Source of the DNA: Atlantibacter subterraneus
GTDB lineage: Bacteria > Pseudomonadota > Gammaproteobacteria > Enterobacterales > Enterobacteriaceae
Direction: 5' to 3' (one strand)
Assembly (NCBI RefSeq): GCF_027853245.1
Contig: NZ_JAPTZM010000008.1
DNA: 64,000 nucleotides
A program made the position numbers and the translations under genes. Under the pieces are notes generated by a model, which had not been told where the DNA came from, ran no database searches, and saw nothing but the letters and a program-made list of their open reading frames with translations. Every line of letters starts with the position of its first letter. The stretch's first letter is position 1. Positions 11,371 to 19,391 of this stretch are shown piece by piece.

Positions 11371-13086
11371 ATGAACATTCAACAGATTGTGAGCTTTATA
11401 GCATTTACCCTACTGGTTGCTGTCATTACCTGGTGGAAAGTCCGCAAGCAGGATACGGCTTCCCAGCAGGGCTATTTTCTGGCCGGGCGTTCGCTGAAAG
11501 CGCCGGTTATCGCGGCGTCGCTGATGCTCACCAACCTCTCCACCGAGCAACTGGTGGGGCTGTCCGGACAGGCGTACCGCAGCGGCATGTCGGTGATGGG
11601 CTGGGAAGTCACTTCGGCGGTAACGCTTATCTTCCTGGCGCTGATTTTTCTCCCCCGCTACCTTCAGCGTGGTATCGCCACCATCCCGGATTTTCTCGAG
11701 GAACGCTACGACAAAACCACCCGTATTATCATCGACTTCTGCTTTCTCATCGCCACCGGCATCTGCTTTCTGCCGATCGTGCTTTACTCCGGCGCGCTGG
11801 CACTCAACAGCTTGTTCCATATTGGCGACGCCCTTGGCCTTTCGCAGGGAGCCGCCATCTGGCTGCTGGTTATTCTGCTGGGATTTTCCGGCATTCTTTA
11901 CGCCGTGGTAGGCGGAATGCGGGCATTGGCTATCGCCGACTCGATTAACGGCATCGGCCTGGTGATTGGTGGCCTGATGGTGCCGGTATTTGGGCTGATC
12001 ATGATGGGCGGCGGCAGCTTTTTGCAGGGGCTGGAGCGTCTGACCACTGTGCATGCCGAGAAGCTCAACTCCATCGGCAGTAGCAGCGATCCACTGCCGA
12101 TTGGCGCGGCTTTCACCGGTCTGATCCTGGTGAATACCTTCTACTGGTGTACCAATCAGGGCATTGTGCAGCGCACTCTGGCCTCACGCAGCCTGGCGGA
12201 AGGGCAAAAGGGGGCGCTTCTGACAGCGGTGCTGAAAATGCTCGATCCGCTCATTCTGGTGCTGCCGGGGCTTATCGCCTTTCACCTCTTCCAGGATCTC
12301 CCGAGCGCAGATATGGCGTATCCGGCGCTGGTTAATAAGGTGATGCCTCTGCCGCTGGTCGGCTTCTTCGGCGCAGTGCTGTTCGGCGCGGTGATAAGCA
12401 CGTTCAACGGTTTTCTCAACAGTGCCATCACGCTATTCAGCATGGGTATCTATCGCCGCATTCTTAACGAAAACGCCAAGCCGGAGCGGCTGGTGTGCGT
12501 TGGACGCCGGTTCGGATTGTTTATTGCGCTGATCTCTATTCTTGTCGCGCCGTGGATTGCCAATGCGCCGCAGGGCCTCTATAGCTGGATGAAGCAGCTC
12601 AACGGTATTTACAACGTGCCGCTGGTGACGATCATCATCATGGGCTTTTTCTTCCCGCGCATTCCGGCGCTGGCGGCCAAGGTGGCGATGTTCCTTGGCA
12701 TATGCAGCTACATCACCATCAATTATCTGGTGAAGTTTGATATTCACTTCCTCTACGTGCTCGCCTGTACCTTCTGCATCAACGTGGTGGTCATGCTGGT
12801 GATAGGTTTCATCAAGCCGCGCGCTACGCCGTTCACCTTCCACGACGCGTTTGCAGTAGACATGACCCCCTGGCGGAACGCCCGCGTCGCGTCGGTGGGG
12901 ATCCTGTTTGCGATGATAGGCGTTTACTCCGGACTCGCCCACTTTGGCGGCTACAACACCCACTGGCTGACTATTTTGAGCTACCTCATCGTTGCCGCCG
13001 TTCTGGTCTACCTGGTTTACAGCAGCTGGCGGCACCGTCGCTCCGCACCCGCCGTTCTGGCCACCGATCTGAAGGAAAAATCATGA
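11371..13086 (+). CDS. yidK: Sodium:solute symporter YidK
   Basis: Inner-membrane SSS/SLC5-family transporter of 571 aa with about 14 hydrophobic segments. The first helix is followed by the family loop YFLAGRSLKAPVIAASLMLTN and the SSS signature region near residues 180-220. It is related to SGLT-type sugar symporters. It is the first gene after the divergent regulator and overlaps the sulfatase gene by 4 nt (ATGA), so the two are coupled. The natural substrate is probably a sulfated or sulfate-derived sugar brought in for YidJ, but this is inferred from context only. Confidence 0.88.
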   Translation: MNIQQIVSFIAFTLLVAVITWWKVRKQDTASQQGYFLAGRSLKAPVIAASLMLTNLSTEQLVGLSGQAYRSGMSVMGWEVTSAVTLIFLALIFLPRYLQRGIATIPDFLEERYDKTTRIIIDFCFLIATGICFLPIVLYSGALALNSLFHIGDALGLSQGAAIWLLVILLGFSGILYAVVGGMRALAIADSINGIGLVIGGLMVPVFGLIMMGGGSFLQGLERLTTVHAEKLNSIGSSSDPLPIGAAFTGLILVNTFYWCTNQGIVQRTLASRSLAEGQKGALLTAVLKMLDPLILVLPGLIAFHLFQDLPSADMAYPALVNKVMPLPLVGFFGAVLFGAVISTFNGFLNSAITLFSMGIYRRILNENAKPERLVCVGRRFGLFIALISILVAPWIANAPQGLYSWMKQLNGIYNVPLVTIIIMGFFFPRIPALAAKVAMFLGICSYITINYLVKFDIHFLYVLACTFCINVVVMLVIGFIKPRATPFTFHDAFAVDMTPWRNARVASVGILFAMIGVYSGLAHFGGYNTHWLTILSYLIVAAVLVYLVYSSWRHRRSAPAVLATDLKEKS

Positions 13087-14576
13087 CGCGTCCAAACTTT
13101 CTGTTCATCATGACCGACACCCAGGCCACCAACATGGTGGGCTGTTACAGCGGTAAACCGTTAAATACCCAAAACATTGACCGGCTGGCGGAGGAGGGCA
13201 TCCGCTTCAACGCGGCCTATACCTGCTCACCGGTCTGTACGCCAGCCCGCGCGGGGCTGTTTACCGGTATCTATGCGAATCAGTCCGGGCCGTGGACCAA
13301 CAACGTCGCGCCGGGAAAAAACATCTCCACCATGGGCCGCTATTTTCAGGATGCGGGCTACCACACCTGTTATATCGGTAAATGGCACCTGGACGGCCAC
13401 GACTATTTCGGTACCGGCATCTGTCCGCCGGAGTGGGATGCCGACTACTGGTTTGACGGCGCGAACTACCTTGCCGAGCTGACGGATGAGCAGATAGGCC
13501 TCTGGCGCAACGGGCTCAATAGCGTGGAGGATCTTCAGGCGCACCAGATTGACGAAACCTTTACCTGGGCGCACCGCATCAGCAACCGGGCGATCGATTT
13601 CCTCGCCCAGCCGCAGCGCGATGACGAACCGTTTCTGATGGTGGTCTCCTATGATGAGCCGCATCATCCCTTCACCTGTCCGGTGGAGTATCTGGAGAAG
13701 TACGAAGATTTTTATTATGACCTTGGCGAAAAAGGCCGCGACACGCTGGCGGGCAAACCGGAGCACCACCGCCTGTGGGCGCAGGCGATGCCATCGCCGG
13801 TGGGCGACGACAACCGCTACCACCATCCGATGTACTTCGCCTGTAACGACTTCGTTGACGATCAGATTGGCCGGGTGGTTGACGCCCTGACGCCGGCGCA
13901 GCGGGAGAACACCTGGGTCATCTATACCTCCGATCATGGCGAGATGATGGGCGCTCACCGGCTGATCAGCAAAGGCGCGGCGATGTATGACGATATCACC
14001 CGCATCCCGCTGATTCTGCGCCCGCCCCACGGCGGGCCTGCGCAGGTCGACACCCCGGTAAGCCATATCGATCTGCTGCCCACCATGATGGCGCTGGCGG
14101 GCATTCATCAACCGGATATTTTGCCGGGCGAAAATATCCTTGAGGCGGATCCGGCGCGGGGCGTGATGGTGGAGTTTAACCGCTATGAAATTGAGCATGA
14201 CAGCTTTGGCGGTTTCATTCCGGTGCGTTGCCGGGTGACGGATCGCTGGAAGCTGGTGCTCAACCTTTTTACCAGCGATGAACTGTACGACCGGCACGAC
14301 GATCCCGATGAGTTGCATAACCTGATCGACAGCCCGGCGCATGAAGCGATTCGCAACCAGATGCACGACGATTTGCTCGATTACATGGATAAAATTCGCG
14401 ATCCGTTCCGCACTTACCAGTGGAGCCTGCGCCCATGGCGCAAAGAGGCGAAGCCGCGCTGGATGGGGGCGTTCCGCCCGCGTCCGGAGGATGGTTATTC
14501 CCCGGTGGTGCGCGATTACGATACCGGCCTGCCGACGCAGGGTGTAAAAGTCGAAGAGAAAAAGCAGAAGTTCTGA
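13083..14576 (+). CDS. yidJ: Type I (Cys-type) sulfatase YidJ
   Basis: Sulfate-ester hydrolase of the alkaline phosphatase superfamily, 497 aa. The N-terminal metal site is PNFLFIMTDTQ. The sulfatase signature CTPARAGLFTG (~56-66) has cysteine as the residue converted to formylglycine, so it needs a maturase; an anaerobic radical SAM maturase is encoded 0.8 kb downstream. A second metal motif is YTSDHGEMMG. No clear signal peptide is visible, so it is probably cytosolic. It overlaps yidK by 4 nt. The substrate is unknown. Confidence 0.9.
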   Translation: MTRPNFLFIMTDTQATNMVGCYSGKPLNTQNIDRLAEEGIRFNAAYTCSPVCTPARAGLFTGIYANQSGPWTNNVAPGKNISTMGRYFQDAGYHTCYIGKWHLDGHDYFGTGICPPEWDADYWFDGANYLAELTDEQIGLWRNGLNSVEDLQAHQIDETFTWAHRISNRAIDFLAQPQRDDEPFLMVVSYDEPHHPFTCPVEYLEKYEDFYYDLGEKGRDTLAGKPEHHRLWAQAMPSPVGDDNRYHHPMYFACNDFVDDQIGRVVDALTPAQRENTWVIYTSDHGEMMGAHRLISKGAAMYDDITRIPLILRPPHGGPAQVDTPVSHIDLLPTMMALAGIHQPDILPGENILEADPARGVMVEFNRYEIEHDSFGGFIPVRCRVTDRWKLVLNLFTSDELYDRHDDPDELHNLIDSPAHEAIRNQMHDDLLDYMDKIRDPFRTYQWSLRPWRKEAKPRWMGAFRPRPEDGYSPVVRDYDTGLPTQGVKVEEKKQKF

Positions 14577-14580
14577 TAAA

Positions 14581-14614
14581 GCCCCCTCGCCGGACCCACG
14601 TGCGGGCGAGGGGC
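14581..14614 (+). repeat. Intergenic hairpin between yidJ and yidH
   Basis: GCCCCCTCGCC (14581-14591) pairs with GGCGAGGGGC (14605-14614), with one bulged C. No U-run follows, so it may stabilise the upstream mRNA or weakly attenuate rather than terminate. Confidence 0.45.
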
Positions 14615-14635
14615 TATGCATCATAAGGAGTCACC

Positions 14636-14983
14636 ATGAAGCTATCCCGCCTTGGGGAAGCACCGGACTACCGCTTTTCGCTGGCCAACGAACGCACGTT
14701 CCTGGCATGGATCCGCACTGCGCTGGGTTTTCTGGCGGCGGGCGTTGGCCTCGATCAGCTGGCCCCGGGCTTCGCTACCCCGGTTGTTCGCGAAGTACTG
14801 GTATTGCTGCTGTGCCTGTTCGCCGGCGGGCTGGCGGTTTACGGCTATCTACGCTGGCTCAATAACGAAAAGGCGATGCGGCTGAAGCAGGATCTGCCCT
14901 ACACGCGTGGGCTGCTTCTTATCAGCAGCATTCTGATGGGAGTGGCCGCCGTGGTGATGGCGATGGTGCGCTATGCCGGATAG
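14636..14983 (+). CDS. yidH: DUF202 inner-membrane protein YidH
   Basis: 115-aa membrane protein of the DUF202 family. It has the family motif NERTFLAWIRTALGF near the N-terminus followed by three hydrophobic helices, and no catalytic motif. An AAGGAG site precedes the ATG by about 7 nt. It overlaps yidG by 11 nt. The family's biochemical role is not known to me. Its constant company with the sulfatase and maturase genes suggests a supporting role for YidJ or YidK. Confidence 0.88.
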   Translation: MKLSRLGEAPDYRFSLANERTFLAWIRTALGFLAAGVGLDQLAPGFATPVVREVLVLLLCLFAGGLAVYGYLRWLNNEKAMRLKQDLPYTRGLLLISSILMGVAAVVMAMVRYAG

Positions 14984-15335
14984 GCGTCGCGCGCGGCGGG
15001 AAAGCGACCCGGGGCTACAACCTGAGCGCACGTCGCTCGCCTGGTTTCGCACTCTGTTGGGCTACGGGGCGCTGCTGGCGCTGGCCATCAGGCACAACGA
15101 ATTTCTTGCGGGCGAGCCCTTCTGGCTGTCGCTGGTGGTGCTAATGTTGGTGGCATTTATCCTGTGGCGTTATACCCTGCAACGCAATCTGATGGACGTC
15201 TCGAAAGGGGATTTTGACGCACCAGGCGCATTACGTGACAAATTTTTGATCGCCCTCGCAGTGCTGTTACTCGCGTTGTCGTTTGCTGTAAACCACCTGA
15301 GACAACTCTTTTTGTTTTTGCAAGGAGCCTTATGA
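14973..15335 (+). CDS. yidG: DUF202 inner-membrane protein YidG
   Basis: 120-aa second DUF202 protein, a diverged paralogue of YidH. It has the motif QPERTSLAWFRTLLGYGALLA and three hydrophobic segments, with a basic, arginine-rich N-tail (MPDRRRARRESD). It starts inside the end of yidH and ends by overlapping the maturase start (TTATGA), so translation of the three genes is coupled. The pair may form a hetero-oligomer in the membrane; this is inferred only from gene pairing. Confidence 0.87.
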   Translation: MPDRRRARRESDPGLQPERTSLAWFRTLLGYGALLALAIRHNEFLAGEPFWLSLVVLMLVAFILWRYTLQRNLMDVSKGDFDAPGALRDKFLIALAVLLLALSFAVNHLRQLFLFLQGAL

Positions 15336-16456
15336 CAGGATGTCATGTCATGGCCAAACCGGCCAGTTCGCGCTGTAACCTGCGCTGTCGTTACTGCTTT
15401 TATCTCGACAAAACCCAGCAGCCTACCATGGATGACGCGACCCTTGAGCGATTCATCGTGCAGCACATCGACGCCCAGCCGGGCCACGAGGTGCAGTTCG
15501 CCTGGCAGGGCGGGGAGCCAACGCTCTGCGGGCTCGATTTTTTTCGCCGGGTGGCGGCCTTGCAGCACCGCTACGCCAACGGAAAGCGCATCCGCAACGC
15601 CTTTCAGACCAACGGTATTCTGCTCAACGAAGAGTGGTGCCAGTTTTTTCATGATAACGGTTGGCTGGTGGGCATATCGCTGGACGGGCCGGCGGATCTG
15701 CATGACTCTTTGCGCATCAGCCGCACCGGCAATCCCACTCATCATAAAGTCCTGCGCGCCATCGGCATGCTGCGGGCCTGCGAGGTGGAATTTAATTTGC
15801 TGGTGGTGGTGAACAGCCATAATAGCCAGTACCCAAAGCGCATGTACCGCTATCTGCGCGCCCTCGGCACCGCGCATTTACAGTTTATTCCTCTGATGGA
15901 GCTGGATAAGCATCAGCATCCCGATGAACACTCCGTGGACCCGAAGGCATGGGGAAACTTTCTGTGCAGAGTGTTTGATATCTGGGTGCGGGAGGACATC
16001 GGGCGGGTGTTTATTCAGCTTTTTGACTCCACTCTCGGCGTCTGGAGTGGTTTTGCGTCGCAGATGTGCTCACTGAGCGAAACCTGTGGGCACGCCTTCG
16101 CGCTTGAGGCCAACGGCGATCTCTACCAGTGCGATCACTACGTCTACCCGGCGTTTCGTCTGGGCAACATTCACACCACGACCCTCGGCGAGATGAATAC
16201 CAGCAGCGCAGCCTTTAGCTTCGGCCAGTATAAAATGCAGTCGTTGGTGGAGACGTGCAAACGTTGCCCGGTCTTGCGATTGTGCCACGGCGACTGCCCG
16301 AAGCACCGGGACGGTAGCGGCAAAAGCGCGCTATGCGATGGTTATCGGGATTTCTTCACCCATAGCGCTCCTCACATGCGCGTCATGCGCGATCTGATTG
16401 CCCAGCATCGCTCGCCGATGGAGCTGATGACAATGCTGGCACACCAGCGTTCATAA
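15332..16456 (+). CDS. yidF: Anaerobic sulfatase-maturating enzyme (radical SAM/SPASM), YidF-like
   Basis: 374-aa radical SAM enzyme that would oxidise the active-site cysteine of YidJ to C-alpha-formylglycine. The SAM-cluster motif CNLRCRYC lies at ~14-21 (CxxxCxxC with the usual aromatic next to the last Cys), followed by WQGGEP. The C-terminal SPASM region has the cysteines for two auxiliary clusters (CSLSETCGHAF, CDHYVYPAF, CKRCPVLRLCHGDC). It is a full-length anSME. From memory, the K-12 yidF product is annotated as much shorter, so this copy may be the intact version. It is the last gene of the yidKJHGF operon, with a terminator shared with ridA. Confidence 0.9.
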   Translation: MTGCHVMAKPASSRCNLRCRYCFYLDKTQQPTMDDATLERFIVQHIDAQPGHEVQFAWQGGEPTLCGLDFFRRVAALQHRYANGKRIRNAFQTNGILLNEEWCQFFHDNGWLVGISLDGPADLHDSLRISRTGNPTHHKVLRAIGMLRACEVEFNLLVVVNSHNSQYPKRMYRYLRALGTAHLQFIPLMELDKHQHPDEHSVDPKAWGNFLCRVFDIWVREDIGRVFIQLFDSTLGVWSGFASQMCSLSETCGHAFALEANGDLYQCDHYVYPAFRLGNIHTTTLGEMNTSSAAFSFGQYKMQSLVETCKRCPVLRLCHGDCPKHRDGSGKSALCDGYRDFFTHSAPHMRVMRDLIAQHRSPMELMTMLAHQRS

Positions 16457-16458
16457 AC

Positions 16459-16488
16459 AAAACGCCCCCGGCCATTAAGGCCGAGGGC
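16459..16488. terminator. Terminator between yidF and ridA
   Basis: GCCCCCGGCC (16464-16473) and GGCCGAGGGC (16479-16488) form a strong hairpin. On the minus strand the following bases are CGTTTTGTTT, so it ends ridA transcription. It may also stop yid transcripts on the plus strand, although the T-run is poor there. Confidence 0.75.
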
Positions 16489-16551
16489 AGTTAAGTTGTC
16501 AGAAAACCGCTATACGGTTACCTGAACGGCATGGCTCAACCTGCTGAAAAA

Positions 16552-16938
16552 TCAGCGACGAACCGCAATCGCTTCAATCTCGATCTTCACGTCTTTCGGC
16601 AGACGGGCGACTTCCACACAGGAACGTGCCGGGAAGGTAGCGTTATGCTCGGTGAAGAACGCTTCATAAGTCGCATTAACGGTGGCGAAATCGTTGAGAT
16701 CTTTCACGAAAACGGTGGTTTTCACGATGTCGCCTACTTTAAGGCCAGCGGCTTCAACAATGGCTTTCACGTTTTCCAGAGACTGACGCGCTTGTGCAGA
16801 GACATCATCGGAAACCGCGCCGGTTTTCGGGTCCACCGGGATCTGCCCGGAGGTGATGATCATACTGCCAAGGTCTACGCCCTGAACATAAGGGCCGATA
16901 GCTGCGGGTGCATTTTCCGTCGCGATAGTGCGGGACAT
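16552..16938 (-). CDS. ridA: Enamine/imine deaminase RidA
   Basis: 128-aa cytosolic trimeric protein of the YjgF/YER057c/UK114 family. It hydrolyses reactive 2-aminoacrylate and related enamines made by PLP enzymes. It has the conserved substrate arginine in the C-terminal PARSCVEVARLPKD motif (~103-116) and the family stretch PYVQGVDLGSMIITSGQIP. The start at 16938 has GGAG 5 nt upstream (CAGGAGAAACTATG). It follows pyrI in the same direction, the usual pyrBI-ridA order, with a short gap, so some read-through from pyrBI is possible. Confidence 0.97.
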   Translation of the reverse strand: MSRTIATENAPAAIGPYVQGVDLGSMIITSGQIPVDPKTGAVSDDVSAQARQSLENVKAIVEAAGLKVGDIVKTTVFVKDLNDFATVNATYEAFFTEHNATFPARSCVEVARLPKDVKIEIEAIAVRR

Positions 16939-17025
16939 AGTTTCTCCTGAAATTGTCAGCGGTAAGAGGGCACAGTATACCCCGGCAACCCTGAAGGTAC
17001 AGGGCTGTTATTGTCGATCGGCGCG

Positions 17026-17490
17026 TTAGCCGTCTGCCAGCACCACGTGATGCGAAAACTCTTTCTCGCAGTATTTGCACTTCAGCGCGATATCCTCAGC
17101 GCGTTTTTTGACGCTAAAACTGGACGCCACCGGCTCGGCACGGCTGATACAGTTACTGTTCGGGCAGACCAGCACTTTCTCAATGCGCTCCGGCAGGCTC
17201 GGGCGGCTCTTGCCCACCACTTCATAATTATCGATACGGTTAACGGTAGCCTCAGGCGCGTACAGCGCCAGCTGGTTAACCTGCTCGTCGGTCAGGAAGG
17301 TATTTTCAATTTTAATCAGGTCTTTGCGGCCCATTTCGCCGGACGGCAGGTTCAGGCCGATAGTGATGCGCTGATCGGTCTCGGTCAGTTTGAACAGCGT
17401 AAGAAGCTTAAAGCCCACCTGCGCCGGGATATGGTCGATGACGGTGCCACGGCTGATGGCTTCTACCTGGAGTTTATTATCGTGAGTCAT
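17026..17490 (-). CDS. pyrI: Aspartate carbamoyltransferase regulatory chain PyrI
   Basis: 154-aa regulatory subunit of ATCase. It binds CTP and UTP (inhibition) or ATP (activation) through the N-terminal allosteric domain, and joins PyrB trimers through a C-terminal zinc domain. The four zinc cysteines are visible as CPNSNC and CKYC. I moved the start from 17628 to ATG 17490, which has GGAG upstream and gives the known N-terminus MTHDNKLQVEAI. It lies 13 bp after pyrB in the pyrLBI operon. Confidence 0.97.
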   Translation of the reverse strand: MTHDNKLQVEAISRGTVIDHIPAQVGFKLLTLFKLTETDQRITIGLNLPSGEMGRKDLIKIENTFLTDEQVNQLALYAPEATVNRIDNYEVVGKSRPSLPERIEKVLVCPNSNCISRAEPVASSFSVKKRAEDIALKCKYCEKEFSHHVVLADG

Positions 17491-17503
17491 GTTCATCTCC
17501 TTC

Positions 17504-18439
17504 TTACAGCGCGAAATCGCGATTGAGAACCAGCGCCAGCAGGGCCTGGCGAGCAAAAATGCCGTTTCCGGCCTGCTGGAAGTACCAGGCGTGCGGGGTT
17601 TTATCCACGTCGGTGGTGATCTCATCAATACGCGGCAGCGGGTGCAGAACTTTCATATTGCTGCGTGCGCCGTTGAGGTCGGCGGCGCGCAGGATAAACT
17701 GCGCTTTCACGTTGGCGTATTCCGACGGGTCGAGACGCTCTTTCTGCACGCGGGTCATATACAGGATGTCCACGTCGCGCACCACGTCGTCGATAGCGTC
17801 GTGCAGGCTCCAGGCAATACCTTTCTCATCCAGCATATCGAGGATGTACTGCGGCATGGCCAGCGCTTCCGGGGCGATAAAGTAAAAGTGGTTGCCGTTG
17901 AACTTCGCCAGCGCCTGGGCCAGCGAGTGCACCGTACGGCCATATTTCAGATCGCCCACCATGGCGATGTTTAAGTTCTCCAGCCGCCCCTGGGTTTCCT
18001 GGATGGTGAACAGATCGAGCAGCGTCTGGGTTGGATGCTGGTTAGCGCCGTCACCGGCGTTCAATACCGGGATGCCGCCGGAAAATTCGGTGGCGAGGCG
18101 CGCCGCGCCTTCCTGCGGATGGCGCATCACAATCGCATCCACGTAGGTGCTGATCACCGAAATGGTGTCTGCCAGGGTTTCGCCTTTTTTGCCCAGCGAG
18201 GTGTTGCTGCTGTCCGAGAAGCCAACCACCGACGCGCCCAGGCGGTGAATCGACGTTTCAAACGAGAGACGGGTGCGGGTTGAGGCTTCAAAAAAGCAGC
18301 TGGCGACCACTTTATGCTTCAACAGCTCCGGCTGCGGATTCGCCTTCAGGCGCGCAGCGGTCGCCAGCACCAGCTCCAGCTCTTCACGGTCCAGATCGTT
18401 GATGGAAATAATATGTTTTTGATAGAGCGGATTAGCCAT
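17504..18439 (-). CDS. pyrB: Aspartate carbamoyltransferase catalytic chain PyrB
   Basis: 311-aa catalytic subunit; it makes N-carbamoyl-aspartate from carbamoyl phosphate and aspartate, the committed step of pyrimidine synthesis. The carbamoyl-phosphate site STRTRLSFE lies at ~53-61, with HPTQ and the aspartate-binding 240s-loop region after it. The start is ATG 18439 (MANPLYQKHI), preceded by AGGAGAGAG. The longer frame to 18511 would run through the attenuator and is rejected. Expression is set by UTP through the pyrL attenuator and the promoter start. Confidence 0.97.
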   Translation of the reverse strand: MANPLYQKHIISINDLDREELELVLATAARLKANPQPELLKHKVVASCFFEASTRTRLSFETSIHRLGASVVGFSDSSNTSLGKKGETLADTISVISTYVDAIVMRHPQEGAARLATEFSGGIPVLNAGDGANQHPTQTLLDLFTIQETQGRLENLNIAMVGDLKYGRTVHSLAQALAKFNGNHFYFIAPEALAMPQYILDMLDEKGIAWSLHDAIDDVVRDVDILYMTRVQKERLDPSEYANVKAQFILRAADLNGARSNMKVLHPLPRIDEITTDVDKTPHAWYFQQAGNGIFARQALLALVLNRDFAL

Positions 18440-18479
18440 GTCTCTCTCCTTTTTTCGAACGGCGGGCAAACGCCGGGCA

Positions 18480-18508
18480 AAAAAAAACCCCTCATTGAGG
18501 GGTTTTTT
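18480..18508 (-). terminator. pyrBI attenuator
   Basis: CCCCTC (18488-18493) and GAGGGG (18497-18502) close a 3-nt loop with flanking A/T runs, giving a U9 tail on the minus-strand transcript. It overlaps the pyrL stop codon. When UTP is low, RNA polymerase pauses, the ribosome on pyrL catches up and prevents the hairpin; when UTP is high, transcription ends here. Confidence 0.92.
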
Positions 18509-18593
18509 CATTGGATAACGGAAAGAAAAACGGGACTGCGACGCCAGCGTTAAGGCGTTGTGTCAGGACATCTTGTCGAACTCGCAGAACCAT
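18492..18593 (-). CDS. pyrL: pyrBI operon leader peptide PyrL
   Basis: 33-codon leader ORF after GGGAGGAAGC, reading MVLRVRQDVLTQRL... and containing PFFFPL, encoded by a T-rich stretch where polymerase pauses at low UTP. Its stop codon lies within the attenuator stem, as needed for ribosome-coupled relief of termination. It is shorter than the 44-aa E. coli leader, but the layout is the same. Confidence 0.9.
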   Translation of the reverse strand: MVLRVRQDVLTQRLNAGVAVPFFFPLSNEKTPQ

Positions 18594-18605
18594 GCTTCCT
18601 CCCGG

Positions 18606-18624
18606 CAAATTGTCCCGGATTATA
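18606..18624 (-). promoter_or_regulatory. pyrBI promoter with UTP-sensitive initial sequence
   Basis: The -10 hexamer TATAAT (18624-18619, minus strand) is followed 7 nt later by AATTTG (18611-18606), the start-site sequence at which E. coli pyrBI shows reiterative U addition at high UTP. The match suggests this second UTP control is kept. The rest of the 300-bp gap to tabA shows no gene; bdcA, bdcR and yjgH of K-12 are absent. Confidence 0.8.
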
Positions 18625-18894
18625 CTCAGCCGCGATCGCATAGCAAGCGGAGAATGCACATATTTACATTAGGAAGCGGTTGCGCTGCATAGCTAATCAG
18701 TAATAGTGAATAAAAAGAAGAGGCTGATTTAATCAAAAAGGGCCTGTTGCTATAAAGAGATCGTGAAAACCTGCAAGCTTATGCGCCAATAAATATGCGC
18801 TAAAGCAGATTTTTGCCACAAAGCGGTGGTAGCCCGAAGCGATTCCTCGTATAACTCGTAAAAATGAAACATTGTTTTATATAAGGAGCTTCTC

Positions 18895-19347
18895 GTGATT
18901 ATTGGCAACATCCACCATCTGCAATCCTGGCTGCCTGCTGAACTGCGTCAGGCGATTGAACATATCAAACAGCACGTTACCCCGGAAACGCCGCTGGGCA
19001 AGCACGACATCGACGGCAACAACCTGTTCTTCCTGGTTTCTGAAGATGAAACTCAGCCGCTGGCCGAGCGCCGCGCGGAATATCACGCCCGCTATCTGGA
19101 TATCCAGATTGTTATGCGCGGCGTAGAAGGGATGACCTTCAGCTGCCTGCCTGCGGGCGAGCCGGATACCGACTGGCTGGCAGATAAAGATATCGCGTTC
19201 CTGCCGGAAGGCGGCCAGGAGAAAACCGTGGTGATGCAGGAAGGGGATTTTGTGGTGTTCTATCCGGGCGAAGTTCACAAACCGCTGTGCGCCGTGGGCG
19301 AGAATGCCAAAGTGCGTAAAGTCGTGGTGAAAATGCTGGTTGCCTAA
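18895..19347 (+). CDS. tabA: YhcH/YjgK/YiaL family protein TabA
   Basis: 150-aa beta-barrel (cupin-like) protein. In E. coli TabA is known as a biofilm-related protein repressed by toxin-antitoxin systems; the family includes sugar-processing members and binds metal. Seen here: AEYHARYLDIQIVMRG and the metal-site run FYPGEVHKP near 120-128. It starts with GTG at 18895, preceded by AAGGAG, and the product begins MIIGNIHHLQSWLP as in the family. It is a single-gene unit with its own terminator, convergent with argI. Confidence 0.93.
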   Translation: MIIGNIHHLQSWLPAELRQAIEHIKQHVTPETPLGKHDIDGNNLFFLVSEDETQPLAERRAEYHARYLDIQIVMRGVEGMTFSCLPAGEPDTDWLADKDIAFLPEGGQEKTVVMQEGDFVVFYPGEVHKPLCAVGENAKVRKVVVKMLVA

Positions 19348-19364
19348 TCCGCCCTGCAAAGAAC

Positions 19365-19391
19365 AGCGGCCCTGAACCGGGCCGCTTTTTT
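19365..19391. terminator. Terminator between tabA and argI
   Basis: AGCGGCCC (19365-19372) pairs with GGGCCGCT (19379-19386), followed by T6 on the plus strand. It abuts the argI stop and ends tabA transcription. Confidence 0.85.

Noticed and set aside
13227..14624. A 465-codon open frame antisense to the sulfatase gene
   Set aside because: Shadow of yidJ codon bias; composition rich in His/Arg/Val without motifs.
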